64,000 bases of DNA from Grifola frondosa (Eukaryota; Basidiomycota; Agaricomycetes; Polyporales; Grifolaceae), in the NCBI GenBank assembly GCA_001683735.1, contig LUGG01000031.1:124001-188000 (forward strand). Direction: 5' to 3'. The position numbers and the translations under genes are program-made. Within the stretch, counting starts at the first letter, position 1, and every line of letters starts with the position of its first letter. Below are positions 15,848 to 28,181 of this stretch, piece after piece. Under the pieces are notes generated by a model. It was not told the origin of the DNA. It worked only from the letters and a program-made list of their open reading frames with translations, and ran no database searches.

Positions 15848-18488
15848 CTACTCCCAATCAGACAATTCTTCTAGATTATCATCTCCAAGTAAATTGAACT
15901 GAGTCTGGTCCGCACCGCCTGCTTGGAGTAAAATGTCTCTTAAGGTGACACTTTTACCCTCATAGAATCCCTCTGCATCGTCGTCGTCTACCCACTCCTC
16001 TTCGTGCTTGCGTTCGGCTTCTCCCCCATCTGAACTCCAGTCAGCGTCCCTGTCGCCTATTTCAAGACTTGGAAGTGGCACTTTGAGGGTCTCTCGATGT
16101 CATAGGACTGTCGAGGTACTGACTTCTTCACCGTTGAAAGCAAAGTTCCGATAGTTACTGATTTTCCTTTCGGTGTTGCTGTGCTGTCGAAGCAGTCAGA
16201 CTTGTTAAGCACCGTATCCGCGATCTGTGAGGCAGATTGCAGCAGCGTGAGCATTAACGACCATGAAGGGAATGTGCATGCGAAATGAATGTAATGGGTA
16301 TTGAAGTTTGTACGAACGAAGCATGACACTTACCCGCAGTACTTCGTCATCCAATACATCCTTCCGCCTGTCGGGCGCACTGGAGCCGCGGGCCTGCGCA
16401 ACGGACTTCCGCCTCGACGCTTTGGGGGATGTTCTGTGCGGTCCGATCTTCTTGCCCTCTCCAACAAGTTTTCTACTAATTACAGCGGCTCTCGACGCTC
16501 GTCCAACCACGGCGCGCGGTGACTGAGTCGTGGCATGGGTCGCCTCGGTGTATGGCCCTTGCGAAGTGTATCTTTAACAGGTCCCTTTTCGGGTACACCC
16601 TGGACGGGTGGAGCAGACACCTGCCAGTTTCCTTTACCAGACGGCTGGCGCAGGCGGGTAGTCTGCGGTGCAAGAGGAGCTACCGGATTCGAGGAGACGG
16701 GCTGACTGATCGAAGGAATCGGAGGGAAAGCCGGTAAGAGCTCGGTGCGGATGTGCGCGATACGCGCTTCCAGTGCAATTTTGGATGGTGAAGGAGGTAA
16801 GGAGAACGTGGATAGCAGCGCCGGGGTTGGGGATATCTGCATATAATTATGAAGTTACATCGTCCGCGCCATGCACCTGACAGGAAAGCACTGACGTTGA
16901 AATCAATTTTATTTCGCGCTGTCCCTATCCATAACTTGAGTGTTGTCTTGTCTTGTCTCTTCTTCGCTGACGAGCCCGATGCAAGCTTACTTTGGGCTGC
17001 CCCAAGTCGAGTCGCGAGCTCCTCCCGAATCCTCTGGGCGTTCTCCAACGCATCCTTAAAGGCTTGCTGTGTGCGTCGTATTGATTCCACGTTATCAGAA
17101 AGGTCAATAATGGGACGTTGCTGAGTGGAAGTGGAGTTGGCAGTTGATTTTCGCCCGGAAGAGGTGGACGGCTTTCGGGAGGAGAATAGCGGCGCATTCA
17201 AAGCTTGCAAGTGCGCGGGATGATGTGCTGCTGCAATAGGTAGTGGAGGCGTTGGGGAAACGACTGTCTGTTCACATGGGAGTATCTAGATCATCCTCGG
17301 AGACGCAAGCTCCCAGAATCTCAAGGCCTACCTTTGGAACGGTAGATTGGTCTATGATGGCACCAGAAGGAGACGTCTGGTTCACAGGTACATGCGTGAT
17401 CGTGGATGCAGAGCTACGCAACCCGGCAAGTCCTATCACGAGTTGCAGAGCACGTTCTCCTTCGGCATCCTTCCAGTAATCACGTAGCAGCTCCTGATAG
17501 CGCGATTCACGTAGGGCGAGTAATCGTTCAGTTGATAACAAATCATACTTGGAGGAAGAGGCATGATTTGGGTCGGCCAGGCGTTCCTGAGTTAGAGATG
17601 GACGTGAGCAGGTCTGAATATCGGGAAAAATATACACCAACGCGAAGGGTAGCCAGATCAATCTGACGCTGAATGAGTACCGCAGCCGCCCGTTCTGAGA
17701 CATGGCGAGCCGATTCAGCCTGGCTGATGAGGGTCTGTAGGCTTGTGGTAGGGAGTTGAGAGCTTGCTGGAAAGACGTGTTATACTTAGCATGCAGATCA
17801 TTCTGCTGATGGGCTTACCAAAAGGTCACCTTCTTGTTGCAATGCAGACAGATGTGATACGTGCGTTAGCACAGCAAATGTGGATAAAGCCAGTATAAGG
17901 CGTTCGAATCTGGAGAATACTCATGTCTATCGTGATTCCTCATTTGATGTGGCAAAAAAGACGGACCGGTCGCCACAGCATTCTTCCAGCAAGGACTTGC
18001 GGACGACGACGTCCTTCCACCACCATGCGATTGCGGCACTGGCTGCAGGCGGCTGCTTTCCGTTGGGGCGTGTGCTCTCGGCCTTATCGCCTGTCGAGCT
18101 TGAGTGAACGATGCTGTGCCGCAAAGCCTCAAGATATTTGGATAGCGATATGCGGAATGCGGTGGTGTCGGATGGCTGCAGACATGGATAACTTGGTAAA
18201 ATCTGGCCGTACGAGAGGAATCGATCCCCGCGCATATCCGTCAATGAAATTGCCTCCCGAAGAAGTAGATATGAACGAATTCACCGCTTTCGCACGCTCT
18301 TTTCCGCCTTCAACTTTGCCCACGAGGAAGTAGCAGATGTCTTCCATAGTCTTCATGCGCTCGCGTATGCTAACGCTATTCGAATCAAAAAGGCGCTCGC
18401 TGTATCCTGCTGTATCCCGCAAGGGATAATTCAGGAGATGGAGGTGTATGATTATGATCAGCGCATTCGGCAGTTGGGGCGAAGGCAT
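15848..18488 (-). CDS. HAUS augmin-like complex subunit 6 (HAUS6 N-terminal domain)
   Basis: Augmin recruits gamma-tubulin to spindle microtubules. Following splice sites on the minus strand gives an N-terminus beginning MPSPQLPNALIIIIHLHLLN with NYPLRD, then RMKTMEDICYFLVGKVEGGK, ILPSYPCLQPSDTTAFR, AIAWWWKDVVVRKSLLEE and CGDRFERLILALSTFAVL. This order (HLHLLNYP, PCL, WWWKD.(V/L)VRKS, FERLILALST) is that of the HAUS6 N-terminal family. Later exons are polar with a coiled-coil-like stretch (RTQQAFKDALENAQRIREEL) and an acidic tail (EEWVDDDDAEGF, stop 15848-15850). Probable one-base breaks lie near 17820, 16555 (GGGCC) and 16100. The assignment rests on remembered family motifs; the C-terminal half has no domain I can name. 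Confidence 0.7.
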
Positions 18489-20149
18489 CTGAAGTCCTTG
18501 AGGATGGCAACAAAGTGAGTAAATGCCTGTCGCAGATCAATTTATCCCGAGCTGGCTGGGAGTATGATTCCAACTATGTCATTTGCAGGCGTCCTCGTGC
18601 AAAGATAGCTTGCCTACGTGACGGCCTGGCACAGACCGAAAAGCGATATCCAGCGTTCGAGACAAGCTTTCGGGGAGCGAAAAAAGGTATAAATTAAGCC
18701 AGAAATTTGCGAATAGCTAGGTTGGAGTGCAGGATACGAAAGCTTGGTGAATCGCGAGACCAGGACTTTAATCTGAACGCGGCGCCGGAGTCGCGTTCGT
18801 GGCACGGTCACGTGATCGATCGCCGATCTATTTTTTTTTTTTGGTTCGAGCTTCTGCAGTCGTTCGTGTGGAACAGTTTTCAAGTCTAGATATGTGGCAA
18901 ATTTATCCGCTCAATATTCTCTGCGATCGTCTGCGGCCCTGCTTAAGTCCAGCGTCCGTGATTGCTATGCAGCTGTGGCTTGTTTCTTCAGGGACTGAGC
19001 GCGCGCCAGGCGTAACGCCATCATAGTCCATTCTGATCTAGCGACAACGTCGTACAGTAGGTAGATGTACAGAACATTTGTTGTTGTGGTTTCTTGCACA
19101 TGCATTGCTTATATGGTCTAATCGATTTAGCACGGTGCCCAGACTACGTCGACGATCGTATGACACGTTCGTTACTCATTTGACCAACTTCCCTTATTCA
19201 CCTTTTGGATTGTTCAACCTTTCACGCCGTTACGTATATTCCGCCGTGAGTCCGAAAGTCGAAGTAGTCATCCGTAAGCTAACAGGTCTGTTTGACGTCA
19301 GGCAGCGGGGTGTAATGCAGAATGGACTAGGAAAGACGGCGAAATTTCAAGATCTTTTGCCGGAATGATGGATTCTCGTGTCAAATTTATACAATGTTTG
19401 ACTCTTTTTGACATCGAAGTCAATCTTGTATTGATCTCGTTTGCGTGTTGCAGGTCACACCGGTAAAACTTGTTTTTGCGAACTCATCCCTCACAAGAGT
19501 CCGAATTTTACGGCAAGAGCAGCTTAGCCAGTGAGCATCCATGCGAAGGAAGGCGAAGGAGGTACATATTGTCCTCATTACTTTATGGACCATGTGCTTG
19601 CCAAAGGCGAGCGCGCCAGTAGTGGGCACGATGTCTTGGTCCTACAGTGTTTAACACGTTGCCTCTGGGTCATTTCAGGAACGAGCATATCGCTGCTGCA
19701 CTGTAGACAGCTATAGCCTGCCCTGGTTTATTTTCCGACTGGGCGATCTGTTTCAAAGACAAGGCTTGTCCACCTTGTGACCTTGTCCCGAACGCCTCGA
19801 CGATATCTTATCTGTTGGACGCGGACCATGCCCGCGCTGATCTCGCTAGCATTTTGGGGCGAAGATGGCTTCCAGGGGGCTAGACTGTCGTACATGGAAG
19901 ATCGCACGATGTATGAGGAGGTTCCGAGGTAATATCGCGAATCGTCGCATAGTTTTGTTTGAACCTACTTTAGATGCCACTTCGTGTAGATATTTTCCAA
20001 TGCTATGAGCTCATTTTCATGTCTTATTGGGAAATGAGGAAATGAATGAATGAGAGTCGACGAATGCTTGATGCTAGCGCCGGTAACACAAGAAATTTGG
20101 AAATTGACCGACGTTCTCGGTGTGGTTTCAGATGGGGGACAGCGGGGCA
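18489..20149. other. Intergenic between HAUS6-like gene and SRE-type regulator
   Basis: Divergent upstream region. It has a poly-T run (about 18830-18841) and small ORFs, the longest a 96-codon one at 19078-19368 with no recognisable domain. I see no supported gene. Confidence 0.45.
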
Positions 20150-20515
20150 GATAAGATCTTCCTTAAATGACATGATTGCGCGCGGCAGCAGCAACGCAAG
20201 GTATAGCTGTTTGTCACAGATAATACATCGTGATTGGAGGTATACATACCACGAAAAAAAAAAACGGTACGTTCTCTGACTAGTTTCAGGAATTTCCGGT
20301 TAGGAAGACATTGCTGGGAAGTTGAATTGGTAAAAAGGAGGATAAGAAGGGATAAGTAACGTGGCAGAAGGGCCGGATAAGTGGAGATTAGATAATGGTA
20401 ATGAAGGAACCAATAATATATCGATATGATTGGCGCGGCGCTACAGTAATGGCTGTGCACTGATTGGCTGGCGGGCGTTCTGTCGACCGTTATGGGCCCG
20501 TTATCTTGTTTTATC
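20150..20515 (+). promoter_or_regulatory. Cluster of GATA-factor core sites upstream of the SRE-type gene
   Basis: GATAAG occurs at 20150-20155, 20341-20346, 20351-20356 and 20376-20381. GATAAT is at 20219-20224 and 20391-20396. The reverse core TTATC is at 20501-20505 and 20511-20515. The site ATTAGATAA (20388-20395 region) differs at one position from the ATCWGATAA consensus of SRE-type regulators. The cluster lies 200-560 bp before the start codon of a GATA factor, suggesting autoregulation or control by another GATA protein. This is inference. Confidence 0.5.
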
Positions 20516-20708
20516 AACCAGCATGCGCATCCTCCTGACTTTTTGCATCTTCCCCCTTCTCCTCATCCTCGACGTCCTCCGCCACGCTCTCATCGTAACT
20601 GACAGTGACTACAATCCTGCGTCAAGAGCATATTGCACCGCTTCTTCTGCTTTGTTAATTCACTCTAGTCTAGTGTCATTTTCTCACTCTTTGTCATCCG
20701 CTTCTGCA

Positions 20709-23692
20709 ATGTCATCGGTCGTGCTGGAATCTCCAGTCATGCATCCGCTCTCGCCGATATCAAGAGTACAGTACAACGGACATATACGCACACCTCCCGC
20801 CTCTGATCACTCGAGAAACGACCATTCTTCCTCTACACCTCCTTCACCATCTTTTGCCGAAATGCAAGCCCGCAACGCCGCCTCACCTGTCCCGATTGAC
20901 CCCGTGCTCCGGACTGATAACATTGAGGATGATCATCCGGTCAGCGAGAAGCCCTCTTCGAGCAGCTCTCCGGTATGTTGCACTAATTGCGGTACCTTCA
21001 CAACGCCCCTTTGGCGGCGAGATCCTGTAAACGGTACTAATATCTGCAATGCCTGCGGTGAGTTTCCCTATCCTGGAATGTCTTTTCATTTCCCTTCTTC
21101 TTTGCGTCATCATCGAAGCTCCGTCGCGCTTCCTTCCAATAACCACGTGTTCGACGCGTTCGTTGTGCGGTTGTTCTTTCGGAGGTAATCATATCAACTC
21201 CTCGCCGCATCTACACCGTGAGCGCGTGTCTCGTGTTCAACGCACGGATATCGTCCATCTTTGCTAGAGGCTATGCCTTTGCACGCCGTTGTCCACAGCA
21301 TTCCCTTCCGTTGGGTCACTTGTATCATGAGCGGATACGCTCGCTCACGCGTCTGCATCCCTCTGTCCAACCTCTCCATCTTGCGATGTGCCTGCATTTA
21401 TCGTCGTGTCGTCTCCTCTTCATTGATAATATCGCTCGTCCTTTGTCTGACCCCGCTGATTCATCTGTTATCCCTCTGTAGGCTTGTATCAAAAGACTCG
21501 TCATACACCCCGTCCTCCGACTCTCGGCCGAACCTCCACCGCACCCTCAGCAACACATCCCAACGCGCAACCCACCATGGTGAACCCGAACAAAAATCCC
21601 TACCTCCAATCACCGACGCAAAACCGCATCAGGACCGCTTCTCCCCCGACCATGCTTACTCCCGCAGCTTCCCCACCACTTCCTCAGGCCTCAGCTGATG
21701 CCAGCATCTCAGCTACCGCGGCGCAGAAACACCACGCAGGCGGTACCTGCCCTGGCGATGGACGTTGCGATGGCACGGGTGGAACCTCCGCGTGCTCGGG
21801 CTGCCCCACGTACAACAACACATTATCTGCGCGTCATGAAGTCGAGCCAGTCAATGGTCAAGGGCAGACCCATTCTCCCAGTGCCGGAGCGAACAATAAC
21901 CCTGGTATCCCTGCGGCTGGAGGCGAGCAAGGCCAAGAGGAACAGCACCCTGGAAATGTATCACCTTCGATTACACAGGCTACCCCAAGTAATAGCCGAG
22001 CGCGTATGAGGAGCTCAGTTGGGGCACTGAGCTGTGCGAATTGCGGCACCAGCACGACACCATTATGGAGGAGAGACGATGTTGGGAACAATATCTGTAA
22101 TGCTTGTGGTGCGTCTCCATCTCTTGTCCATCTTTCTATCCCCATTCCCTATCCCATGTCTCCCTGGTCGGGTAAGCGCTCATGATGTTAGCCGGAGATA
22201 TGATCTCACCGTTTCAGATCCTCGTACACGCTATCTTATCTGATAACGTGTGTGCGTTGATCATCTCATTGGTTGCTCTTTTCGGGGTGCCTATGTTTGA
22301 CTTCGCGTGGGTGATTGTGAGGCGGGAGAGTTGACGGCCAAGGCGATGGCCGGGAGAGCGGGATCGAGGAGCCGACTTCTAGGTTTTACTGGCGATTTTG
22401 CCCACTTTTCTCGTCCTCCGCGCCCTTCTTCTATTCCTTTGTTTCCTACTCGGTTCTCCCTCCTTGTCACTGATACACCTTCTCCTTTGTGATCTCATAG
22501 GTCTCTTTTTTAAGCTCCACGGCACCCACCGCCCGAACTCGATGAAGAAAACTGTCATCAAACGGCGCAAACGGGTCCCTGCAGCTCCTGGCCAGCCAGG
22601 TTCCACAACGCAGACTGCGCAGGATCGTATGACCGATCAAGCCGCTGCGGAGGTGCTTGCCAGTGTTGGGCGCACGCTTACTTCTGGCTCGGCCGGAGCG
22701 CCGGAGGAGAGCGAGGAGGATCAGCCGAGGCGGAAGCGCGCTCGCAGGTCTCGTGGGGAGAAGGGGCGTGATAAGGAGGGCATGGATGTAGACGAGGATG
22801 AGGAGGATGAGGGCAAGGGCAGGAAGGTGAGGAGGAGCACTGGGGACGAGGTCGCCGCGCGAGCTCTCGCGAGAGCAACGTCCCGATGGTGGGCCCGTGG
22901 GGCGAGATGACGATGCATGGGATGGGCGAGCCGTCGGCGGTACAGATGTTCGACCCGCAGCAGCAGCGACCTGGGAGCGCGGGACACGCACAACAAGAGC
23001 TGGACGCGAGATACGGTGCAGGTGCGCCCCGCGGGAACCCGTTCTCGCCGAACCCGCATGGGGGGATCGCATTGCCGCCTCTCAATGCCGCCCTCGGTGC
23101 GGAGGGGATGATGATGCCGATGGGTCCTATGGGCGGGCACATGATCAACATGATGCCTTTCAGCAACGCGTCGCCTAGCTATGTGCGCTCGGGCTCTGCA
23201 GGGGGCAATGGAGCAGGCGCACCTAGCCGGACACATTCGCCGCTAGCGGGACCGGGGATGAGCTCTGGTCCGGGCACGATGCTTCCTCCGCCGCAGAACC
23301 TCGCGCACTTCCAGCCCCACGGTCTCAACAACCATGGACACCCGCACTCGTTTTACCACCATAGTTCGCCGCCGCCGACTGGTGGGCTCCAGGCAATGAG
23401 CGGGGTACCGCTCATGCCTAGTCTAGCGGACCTGGAGCGGCATTACTTCGAGATGGGCGAACAGCGCCGAAAGCTGGAGGAGATGCTGGCGCGGACAGAC
23501 AGGATGATGGAGGGGATGCGGCGCGGGATGGAAGAGATGAAAGCGGGGAGCAAGCCTCAAAGCGCACAAGGTACCTCACAAGGAGAGCCCCAGCCATCAT
23601 CCCAAGCTGTTCCGCTTAATCGCTCAGAGCGACCGGGGAGCAGGGAGAGCGTCTGGCCTGTCGCGCCGGCGGAGTCTGCACCGCGCGACTGA
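20709..23692 (+). CDS. Two-finger GATA transcription factor of the SRE/Urbs1/SreA iron-regulator family
   Basis: Family members repress siderophore and iron-uptake genes when iron is sufficient. Three exons: 20709-21057, 21482-22108 and 22501-23692. Finger 1 is [15 protein letters not shown] with ICNACG; finger 2 is [15 protein letters not shown] with ICNACG. Between them a cysteine-rich block (about 21748-21804: [12 protein letters not shown] then CSGCP) is the iron-sensing feature that separates this family from other GATA factors. After finger 2 comes a basic [17 protein letters not shown] tail. Then follow an [14 protein letters not shown] nuclear-localisation-like region, an acidic stretch and a C-terminal coiled coil ([19 protein letters not shown]). 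Both introns cut the finger after the first base of the final glycine codon and are long (424 and 392 bp). A one-base break near 22865 separates the acidic region from the C-terminal part. The open frame upstream of 20709 is probably 5' UTR. Confidence 0.9.
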
Positions 23693-25266
23693 GGTTTCGG
23701 GCGAATATCGCGGAAGGACGCTGGCACCGTGTGCGGTGAAAACTTGATATCCCTACTCTTCCTGTGTTTTTTTTTTGGTTGAACTACTTACTACTGGTTA
23801 TGCCCTTGATAGTGGCTCGTTGATATTGTATGGCTACGCGTTGTAGTTAGTCGCTATTTCTGTGTGTATGTTTATGATCCTGGTAGTGTAGACCACTTTA
23901 TTGTTATGCGTGATTTTATTTGATTGCGGTTAAAATTATCGTCACACACACTGTCGAGGAGCCTGATAGCCCTGAGATCTGTGCTCTTTCATAATATCAT
24001 AGTGCGCCAATGAGTGTACATCCTTCGTCACCATTGTCTGTATACGGACAGGCATCGCTCTACTCGCCTGCTGCTGCTCAGCGACCTGATGTTTGGTGTC
24101 CTCCCACGTACATATGATGTCAAGAAATCTGCGGGTTTTCTGCATAATGCCGGTAATATTTGGCAACTTTCGTATAGTTTAGCAGGAAGATGCTCTCCAC
24201 CTTCAGATTCGTGTTTGATCTTCTCGACACGAACTCCATGATATGATCGACCGCCAATTTACCTTCTCCTAGCAGCGCAAATTAGTGGGAGCAACATAGT
24301 ATTTGCGGCCTCTGAGCCTAAGCGTCCGCCCAAGGATCCTATTATTCTACGACGTTGCGGGTGATCTTCCACCGGAAGGCAGGAAGCCTGATGAGGCCTA
24401 GATCTGTTGCCGAACGCTTAAATTACGGATGTCCTGATGATAGGCATATCAAGCAGGAAGCTGAGACGATCATTGATGGGACTTCCGCTGCCACTGTGCG
24501 AATGGACAACAACGCCGCAAAGAAGTGTACTAGTATCTCTCGCACTGAGGTCCGCTATCCAGTCTAGACAGGGGATTGGCTTCGACGGCTTCGATGGGGA
24601 AGACAGTATCTCAGGCCTGATAACCTCCGCAAAACAAGGCCTTCGGAATACTAGGATGGCCGTGTACGAGCCCGATGCGCACGAGATAACGCATATAAGA
24701 CTTCGAATATGAATTTGCGAGCTTCAAGACGTCCTAGATTGCTTGGCTTCAAATAATAGAAGTTCAGAGGTAAAATTCAGGTGAAGACAGATGCTCACAC
24801 CGCGGTACATCATTATGTTCGTAAAAGCTGCAATCTGAAAAGGCAAGGAAACACTTGAGGGTTCTAAGAGAGATTGTCACGCGGCTACATAGGTATGCAA
24901 TCAATATGGAGCAGGCCATATGCTAGATGATCCATTCTTACCGTAAGGTCTGCTTCTCCGGCATGACCGCCCTTCGTTCTAGACTCTAGGGTATTGGCGT
25001 CAGAATACTCGAAATGCCGGCTATGTTGGTAGCTTGGACTGTACATTTCCGAGTTACTTGCGTCCGCCGGTATGTTTTGTGGAGATCTAGTGAAATCCGG
25101 ACTTGATCTGGGCAGAATAAGAGGCGATAAACAAATAAGCGGCTCGATTAGATTGAAAATAAGACTGAAATTGATAGACACGTGAAAGTGATCGCGTGGA
25201 GGAATTCATGTGCTTCCTGTCAACAGATGGGGGCGTCCTCCCAATCCTCTTTCCCCAACCACGACC
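23693..25266. other. Intergenic between SRE-type and Opi1-like genes
   Basis: 3' flank of the GATA factor (AT-rich, including a poly-T run near 23767), then about 1.3 kb with unconvincing small ORFs on both strands. No gene is recognised. Confidence 0.45.
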
Positions 25267-27837
25267 ATGGCTCTCACAGACCAAGATGAGAGCGTTCGCA
25301 TCGCCGTGCGTGCACTTGGCGATATGAGAAACAGTGCTCTCGCTTCGCCGTCAACATGTATGCGAGCTAGAACATTTGCAGTTTTCTTTACTGATTAACG
25401 TATCTCACAGCGTTCCAACCCACCCCTGCTCTTTCTGTGACGTCCAGCACGTCTTCTCCGTCACTACCATCGCCATCGATTACAGGAGAGGAATCGTTGG
25501 CGGACGAAGAACAGGAACGACAGCAGCGCACTGAGCCCCGCGAGAATGAGGACACGAGGTTTGTATCTCGCGTCTCTAACATCCCAATCGTCAATAGTGC
25601 CCTTCGTGCATATGAGCATAGCAAAGCAAGCTCGAGGGTAGTCAAGGTCAGTATCTTGGAGTCGGCATCTGTTACTGCGCCTCATAACTGATGCAATGGA
25701 TGGGTAGTATGGTGCGGAAATGATGGAGTCCTCCGTCAAGTCCATATCACGCCCTGTAATTGAACGTCTTCCGGTTGGCCAGATTGACGAGTTTGCGTGT
25801 AGGCAGCTGGATAAGGTTTGTGGTTTTCGTTATCGTTTGGGATTATGTCGGCGGCGGCACCTCACGGTCATCTTTTGCTTGACAGCTCGGCAACTATGCT
25901 CGTCGTGCATCAAGCACAGACCGAGGACGTAGCACTTCCGTGGAGGCAGATCGTGTACGCGATCACGAGCGACATAGGAACCGTTGGGAAACGCGCGATG
26001 AATCAATGTCGCGCACTGACAGCCGCAGCAAGTCAGAATGGGAAGGAGCAGAATGTAAGTACTATCCTTCAAAATTTGCTCACCGCTTCGAATGCACTCT
26101 CTTCTGCTATTTCTGTCTGGCTAATTTTCAATTCATGATTGTGGTTTGACGCCAACACCAGCAGCGATGTCTTCCGCATATGTCCAGAGCCGGACGCCGA
26201 CGCCTCTCATGCAGCCATTTCAGTCCAATCTATTCTCCCAGTCCCGAAATAATACTCAGTTACCCTCTTTAACTCTCCCCCGCCGATACCGTCCGCCCCA
26301 CGGCAACCTCAGACGGATGCGTCAGATAACCAGCAGGTGGCACAACGTAGCCGGTGGCAGGCCATGCTGCTCGAAGCAGGGGGATTGGCGCAGCGGTGAG
26401 CGAAGAGAGCATGCGGCGGCTCAAGTATTGTTTGCAGTGGTTGCAGGTATGTCTCATCATTCCAACGAGAACAATCTGATTCACTGGACTCCTGTAGTAT
26501 GCGACAGCACATCTTGATGCCCAGATTCTCGTGCTTCGCAACTTCATAGCCTCGCTGCAACCCAGTGGTTCTCCACTGGGATTGTCTTCTGGCGCACCTC
26601 GCTCCCCGCCGATCACGCCCCACCATCTACGAACGCTGCAGGCAGCCAAGCGCGACGTAGTAGAGACGCTCCGACAGGTTGTCGATGTCGTGAGTCGTTA
26701 TGCCGGCGGCGCGCTCCCAGAGCCCGCACGTTCGCGTGTACGTTCTTTTATCCTCTGCCTGCCCCGTAGATGGGCTGCGGCTTCTGGCGTGGACAATCCT
26801 GATGGTGCAACGGGTGCGAGTGCTACATCGACTGGGCGGGAGGAAGGTCTGCGACAAGGACAAGGACGTGGGCGTGTTCGTGGGACCGCTCCCTATAGTT
26901 ATGGGCCGGGAGAACCAGGTCCATCACCCCATTCGCGGCCTGCATCCCGCGCGACATCGCCGACTTCTTCTCGCGGTCCCACCCGCGCACATTCGAGGCA
27001 GTCTAGTGGAGGTCCCAATGCCGGAGGAGTGCCACCCACTGCAGATGCGGCTACCCAGGCTGCACAACGCGTTCTGACACTTGCGACTGAAAGCTTGGAC
27101 ATGCTGCGGGGTGTGACAAGCGTATTTAAGGATAGCCTTGACCGTGCGGAAGCGTGAGTGTCCTACCTGCATTCATGTATCTTATATACTAACTTGGCAT
27201 GGCATTCCCACAGATGGTCGAGAGGCTACGCGTAGTGGGCCTGCAACGCCAGCAAAGCCCGAACACGGACGTCAACCTTGAGAACGATACGATGCTGGAC
27301 TTCCGTAACCCCAATACCCACCTTCCATCATTCCCGCACTCACAATCGCGTGCGCGCTCGCCGCACTCACCACCATCGCCCGCGTCTCCATTTGTGCCGC
27401 TGTCCCCTGTAACGCCTGGCACTGCACCAGGCTCCGGCCACTCCACCCCATTTTTCACGCACTCAACTCGGTCTGGACCTGGTTACGTTTTCTCAGGCTC
27501 GCCATTCGACATACCTTCTCCAGCAGGCGGCGCGGCTGCTTCGTTCGACGCGCTCACGCTCTCCAGCTCAGTGTCCGTCGCGAGCTCGCGGTTCGTGACA
27601 CCGAAGAGCGTGCTGCTCGGGCTGCCTCCCGAGGGCGACGCAGGGGGCGACAGCTCCTCTGCTGGATATGGCAGAGGTGAAAAGCGCAGAGGCAGCGATG
27701 ACACAGACGCCGCTGTTGTAGCCGCGACGGCGCTCGCGGGTCTGGCGGGCTCAGGCGTGAGCGCGAAGCGTGTCAAGCAGGAGGAGAGAGACGCAGGATG
27801 GCGGGACAGAGAGGTGGGCATGGATGTCGATTCCTGA
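25267..27837 (+). CDS. OPI1: Opi1-like transcriptional repressor of phospholipid synthesis
   Basis: In yeast Opi1 represses UAS-INO genes and is held at the ER by phosphatidic acid and Scs2. The ATG at 25267 gives MALTDQDESVRIAVRALGDM. Family-defining stretches are VSNIPIVNSALRAYEHSKAS, YGAEMMESSVKSISRPVIER with LPVGQIDEFACRQLD, a Ser/Arg-rich linker, MRRLKYCLQWLQ, YATAHLDAQILVLRNFIASL and DVVSRYAGGALPEPARSRVR followed by LPRRWA. The last exon (after an acceptor near 27213) is Pro/Ser-rich and ends REVGMDVDS. Five or more short introns are inferred. One-base frame breaks near 26270 and 26385 (GGGGGATTGG) interrupt the conserved block. The gene converges on the VPS9 gene with a 344-bp gap. Confidence 0.88.
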
Positions 27838-28181
27838 GGCCAGCTGATATATGGGAGGGCAGTCGGGACTTGCATCTCTCCGCTACTAGGTCGATTTAGG
27901 TATCTTTTATGCTGATCTTGGCTGAGTTCTCTCGGACTTTTGGTTCCTCCATTTTCCTTCTCGCGTGATATCCGGAATGACTAACCTGCTATATATCTTG
28001 CGTCTTGTACATACGATGACATTGTTCTCTCCCTAGCTCATCCTTGTATTGCGTACGCATGGCTGTATTATCCTGCCCGCTGTCTACATAGATATACTAT
28101 TCTATCAGTGATCACCTCGAAAGCCCAGAGATCGATTACAATGAGGGCATGCGCTATACAAATTGCACAAGATGAAGCACC

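Noticed and set aside
20430..20708. N-terminal extension of the SRE-type protein
   Set aside because: The frame is open but hydrophobic and unlike the family. It overlaps the GATA-site promoter region, and the ATG at 20709 starts the typical Ser/Pro-rich N-terminus.
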